From: Bacteroidetes/Chlorobi group bacterium ChocPot_Mid
Lineage (GTDB): Bacteria; Bacteroidota; Ignavibacteria; Kapaibacteriales; UBA2268
NCBI GenBank assembly: GCA_003731675.1
Contig: RCNQ01000308.1
Location: 1-8,420 of the forward strand
Reading direction: 5' to 3'
Length of the DNA stretch: 8,420 nucleotides
Each line of letters opens with the position of its first letter. The stretch's first letter is position 1. Position numbers and translations under genes: made by a program. This document shows, in pieces, positions 7,197 through 8,420 of this stretch. The notes beneath the pieces were generated by a model. It saw only the letters and a program-made list of their open reading frames with translations, had not been told where the DNA came from and made no database searches.

Positions 7197-7529
7197 ATGA
7201 AAAAGAAAACTACAATCGGGGGTGTCGTAAGAGACATCAAGAGGCATACCACAAAAAGGTACAATGCAGAAGAAAAAATATGTAAAGTATTGGAAGGGTT
7301 AAAAGGAGAAACAAGCATAATTGAGTTGTGCAGAAGAGATGGGATAAACCCCAATGTGTACTACAAATGGAGTAAGGACTTTCTGGAAGCAGGCAAAAGG
7401 CGGTTGAACGGAGATATCCTGAGGGAAGCAACAAGCAGTGAGGTTGGGGATTTAAAGAAAGAAAATGTGCAGTTAAAAGAATTGGTGGCAGAATTGAGTT
7501 TGAAAAATCGGGTGCGAAAAAAAGCTTGA
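7197..7529 (+). CDS. IS3-family transposase OrfA (frameshifted near its end)
   Basis: A 110-residue DNA-binding subunit of an IS3-type transposase. An HTH (residues about 19-60: KRYNAEEKICKVLEGL, then SIIELCRRDGINPNVYYKWS) is followed by a coiled-coil/leucine-rich tail (LKKENVQLKELVAELSLKNR). The tail ends abruptly as RKKA at a seven-A run (7517-7523). One extra A, or a -1 ribosomal slip there, would read KKSLNGLDSGLEEA and stop at 7561 in an ATGA overlap with the orfB start at 7558, which is the arrangement expected of the family. The gene therefore looks mutated by a one-base deletion, unless the A run is a natural slip site. A good ribosome-binding site (AAAGGG) lies 7 bases upstream. G+C is higher than in the genes to the left. 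Confidence 0.85.
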   Translation: MKKKTTIGGVVRDIKRHTTKRYNAEEKICKVLEGLKGETSIIELCRRDGINPNVYYKWSKDFLEAGKRRLNGDILREATSSEVGDLKKENVQLKELVAELSLKNRVRKKA

Positions 7530-7593
7530 ATGGTTTGGATTCAGGATTGGAGGAAGCATGAGGTACAGCCAGTCAGAGAAAATGGAAATAATT
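7197..7593 (+). mobile_element. Truncated IS3-family insertion sequence (left part)
   Basis: The interval contains orfA and the first dozen codons of orfB of an IS3-family element. Homology ends near 7593: orfB breaks off after MRYSQSEKMEII, and the following codons (LNFGLLLRN, stop) do not look like transposase. The right end and the DDE catalytic domain are missing, so the element cannot move on its own. The left terminus must lie somewhere in 7005-7196, but no inverted repeat can be set without its partner end. Confidence 0.75.
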
Positions 7594-7623
7594 CTCAATT
7601 TTGGTTTATTACTTCGTAATTAA
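7558..7623 (+). pseudogene. IS3-family transposase OrfB, 5' fragment only
   Basis: An ATG at 7558 opens MRYSQSEKMEII, which matches the typical N terminus of OrfB in this IS3 group (MRYPASEKLEIIRLVEQ-like). After Ile12 (near 7593) similarity stops and the frame closes at TAA 7621-7623. The integrase/DDE core, normally about 250 more residues, is absent. The break point marks the edge of a deletion or a later insertion. Confidence 0.65.
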
Positions 7624-7638
7624 TGATTTGAAATTTAT

Positions 7639-7670
7639 AGCCGCAATGACTCATAAGTTGCGGCTTTTTT
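7639..7670 (+). terminator. Rho-independent terminator
   Basis: AGCCGCAA (7639-7646) pairs perfectly with TTGCGGCT (7658-7665) around an 11-base loop, followed on the plus strand by a T run to 7670. It has no intact plus-strand gene of its own in front; the IS remnant ends 46 bases upstream, so it is probably left over from a gene lost at the breakpoint. On the minus strand there is no T run after the stem. No gene is seen between 7624 and 7716. Confidence 0.8.
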
Positions 7671-7716
7671 CTATTTCTCTTATTTTTTGTGATGATATCT
7701 TCATAGCTACTCTCCC

Positions 7717-8112
7717 CTACACTATTGTACTGACCGATAATGAAATAAGATTTTTTCTATAAACAATCGCTGAGCCATTTATGTTTCTATTTGTGAAGCG
7801 AATATCACTGCCCAAACCGACAGCTTTGAATTCCTCTGATTGCACATCGCGTAGATTATTCAAATATTCCTTTGGATTTCCTTCAAAACCTGTTATTTTC
7901 TTGTTATAGTGTGAATTATTTACAATACAGTCAGCGGCATAGCTTTTAAGCATTCTGTCATACAGTTCTTTGAATACCTTTTCCTTTGAAAGATACTCCA
8001 GCCCTATTATTCTGCCGTTGACCTCAACCACCATTCCTGTCTGACCTGCTATAGGTTTCAGATTTTCAGAATAATCAAATATATAACCGAAAAGCAATGG
8101 GTAAAAGTCCAT
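7717..8112 (-). CDS. ARPP-1/DUF6569-like protein, C-terminal fragment
   Basis: The reading frame gives 131 residues that resemble the C-terminal half of ARPP-1 (DUF6569) domain proteins: GQTGMVVEVNGRIIGLEYLS (23-42), then a helix ending LKSYAADCIV, then FKAVGLGSDIRF and GSAIVYRKNLISLS near the C terminus. Full domains are about twice this length; the N-terminal half is missing. Similarity seems to begin near DYSENLKPI (residues 13-21), while the first dozen residues are encoded on the strand opposite a WYL-domain reading frame, so the ATG at 8112 is probably accidental. No ribosome-binding site is convincing. In-frame codons continue upstream of 8112 to a TGA near 8148 without family-like sequence. 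The molecular function of the family is not established, to my knowledge. Most likely a non-functional remnant; the C-terminal end looks intact. Confidence 0.6.
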   Translation of the reverse strand: MDFYPLLFGYIFDYSENLKPIAGQTGMVVEVNGRIIGLEYLSKEKVFKELYDRMLKSYAADCIVNNSHYNKKITGFEGNPKEYLNNLRDVQSEEFKAVGLGSDIRFTNRNINGSAIVYRKNLISLSVSTIV

Positions 8113-8420
8113 TACCGTGCTGGAGGCAGGGACAAAGCAAAGTCATTTGACATCCTCCTGAGATGCTTTTTCTACTATTCCGGTTCTCTTTATTGTGTTG
8201 CTTATGTGCCATACCATGGTCATCATATTGCCTTGGCTGTCCAGCACATTGATAAACTTGAACCATTGGAAACTCATAGATACAAAGCTAAGAAATTTGA
8301 CTTTAAAGAATGGTCGAAATACCGCTTCGGTGTGTATCACGGAGATTTGAAGAAAGTAGTTTTGAGGATTCACAAAGGGTTCAATGTATATTTTGAGAAC
8401 AGGTCTTTCCATCAGACACA
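8071..8420 (+). pseudogene. WYL-domain regulator, 5'-truncated and cut by window end
   Basis: The frame with codons at 8098 (Trp), 8101 and so on reads without stop to the window edge. It shows WVKVHYRAGGRDKAKSF, then YSGSLYCVAYVPYHG, LAVQHIDKLE and RFGVY (8323-8337) followed by a WCX-like segment. It aligns without gaps over 32 residues to residues 167-198 of the intact WYL regulator at 5997-7004 (shared W, V, Y, D, K, D, F, G, Y), and the distance from Trp to RFGVY is 75 residues against 74. The HTH and linker are absent: upstream of about 8071 the frame runs antisense to the ARPP-1 fragment and meets a stop near 7986 with no ATG. The 3' end is outside the window. It cannot encode a normal DNA-binding regulator. 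Confidence 0.75.

Noticed and set aside
7237..7434. Minus-strand open frame within the IS3 region
   Set aside because: It is antisense to the clear OrfA helix-turn-helix sequence and has no recognisable features.
8143..8412. Open minus-strand frame of 89 codons at the right edge, and a shorter one at 8075-8266
   Set aside because: Both lie opposite the plus-strand WYL reading frame, which has clear family similarity (RFGVY, LAVQHIDKLE), and neither shows a domain or ribosome-binding site of its own.

Overview
The window is AT-rich (about one third G+C on its left three quarters). It looks like a member of the Bacteroidota or the wider FCB group. The reasons are several lipoproteins with LxxC-type lipoboxes, a PUR/DUF3276-family protein with the RAGRRTYFFDVK signature, an OmpA-type lipoprotein with an Ig-like and a VWA domain, and Bacteroidota-like TAnnTTTG motifs upstream of the main operon. 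No rRNA, tRNA or CRISPR array was seen.

Positions 13-5873 hold six minus-strand genes packed like one operon. Gaps are -11, 12, 26, 46 and 16 bases when the starts with proper lipoprotein signal peptides are used. In transcription order they encode: a lipoprotein with Ig-like, VWA and peptidoglycan-binding OmpA domains; a PDZ-less exported HtrA-like serine protease overlapping it by 11 bases; a small secreted protein; a small lipoprotein with two CxxC motifs and a C-terminal membrane segment; a small cytoplasmic PUR-fold nucleic-acid-binding protein; and an 826-residue TPR lipoprotein with Ig/CarboxypepD-like domains. Five of the six products are predicted to be exported, so the set reads as a cell-envelope module: a surface or periplasmic sensor/scaffold, a protease, and accessory lipoproteins. 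I do not recognise it as a described system.

An HTH-WYL regulator gene (5997-7004, plus strand) diverges from this operon across a 123-base intergenic region. That region contains a perfect 8-bp-arm inverted repeat at 5928-5946, overlapping a candidate TAnnTTTG element of the operon. The simplest reading is a regulator that controls itself and the envelope operon.

From about 7100 to the end the window is a mosaic of broken genes with higher G+C. It holds the left part of an IS3-family element (orfA with a one-base frameshift, orfB cut after about 12 codons), a free-standing plus-strand terminator, the C-terminal half of an ARPP-1/DUF6569-like protein (minus), and the WYL plus C-terminal part of a second WYL regulator (plus) that runs off the window. 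The last two fragments meet head to head around 8070-8083, each missing its 5' part, which marks a recombination scar or an assembly join.
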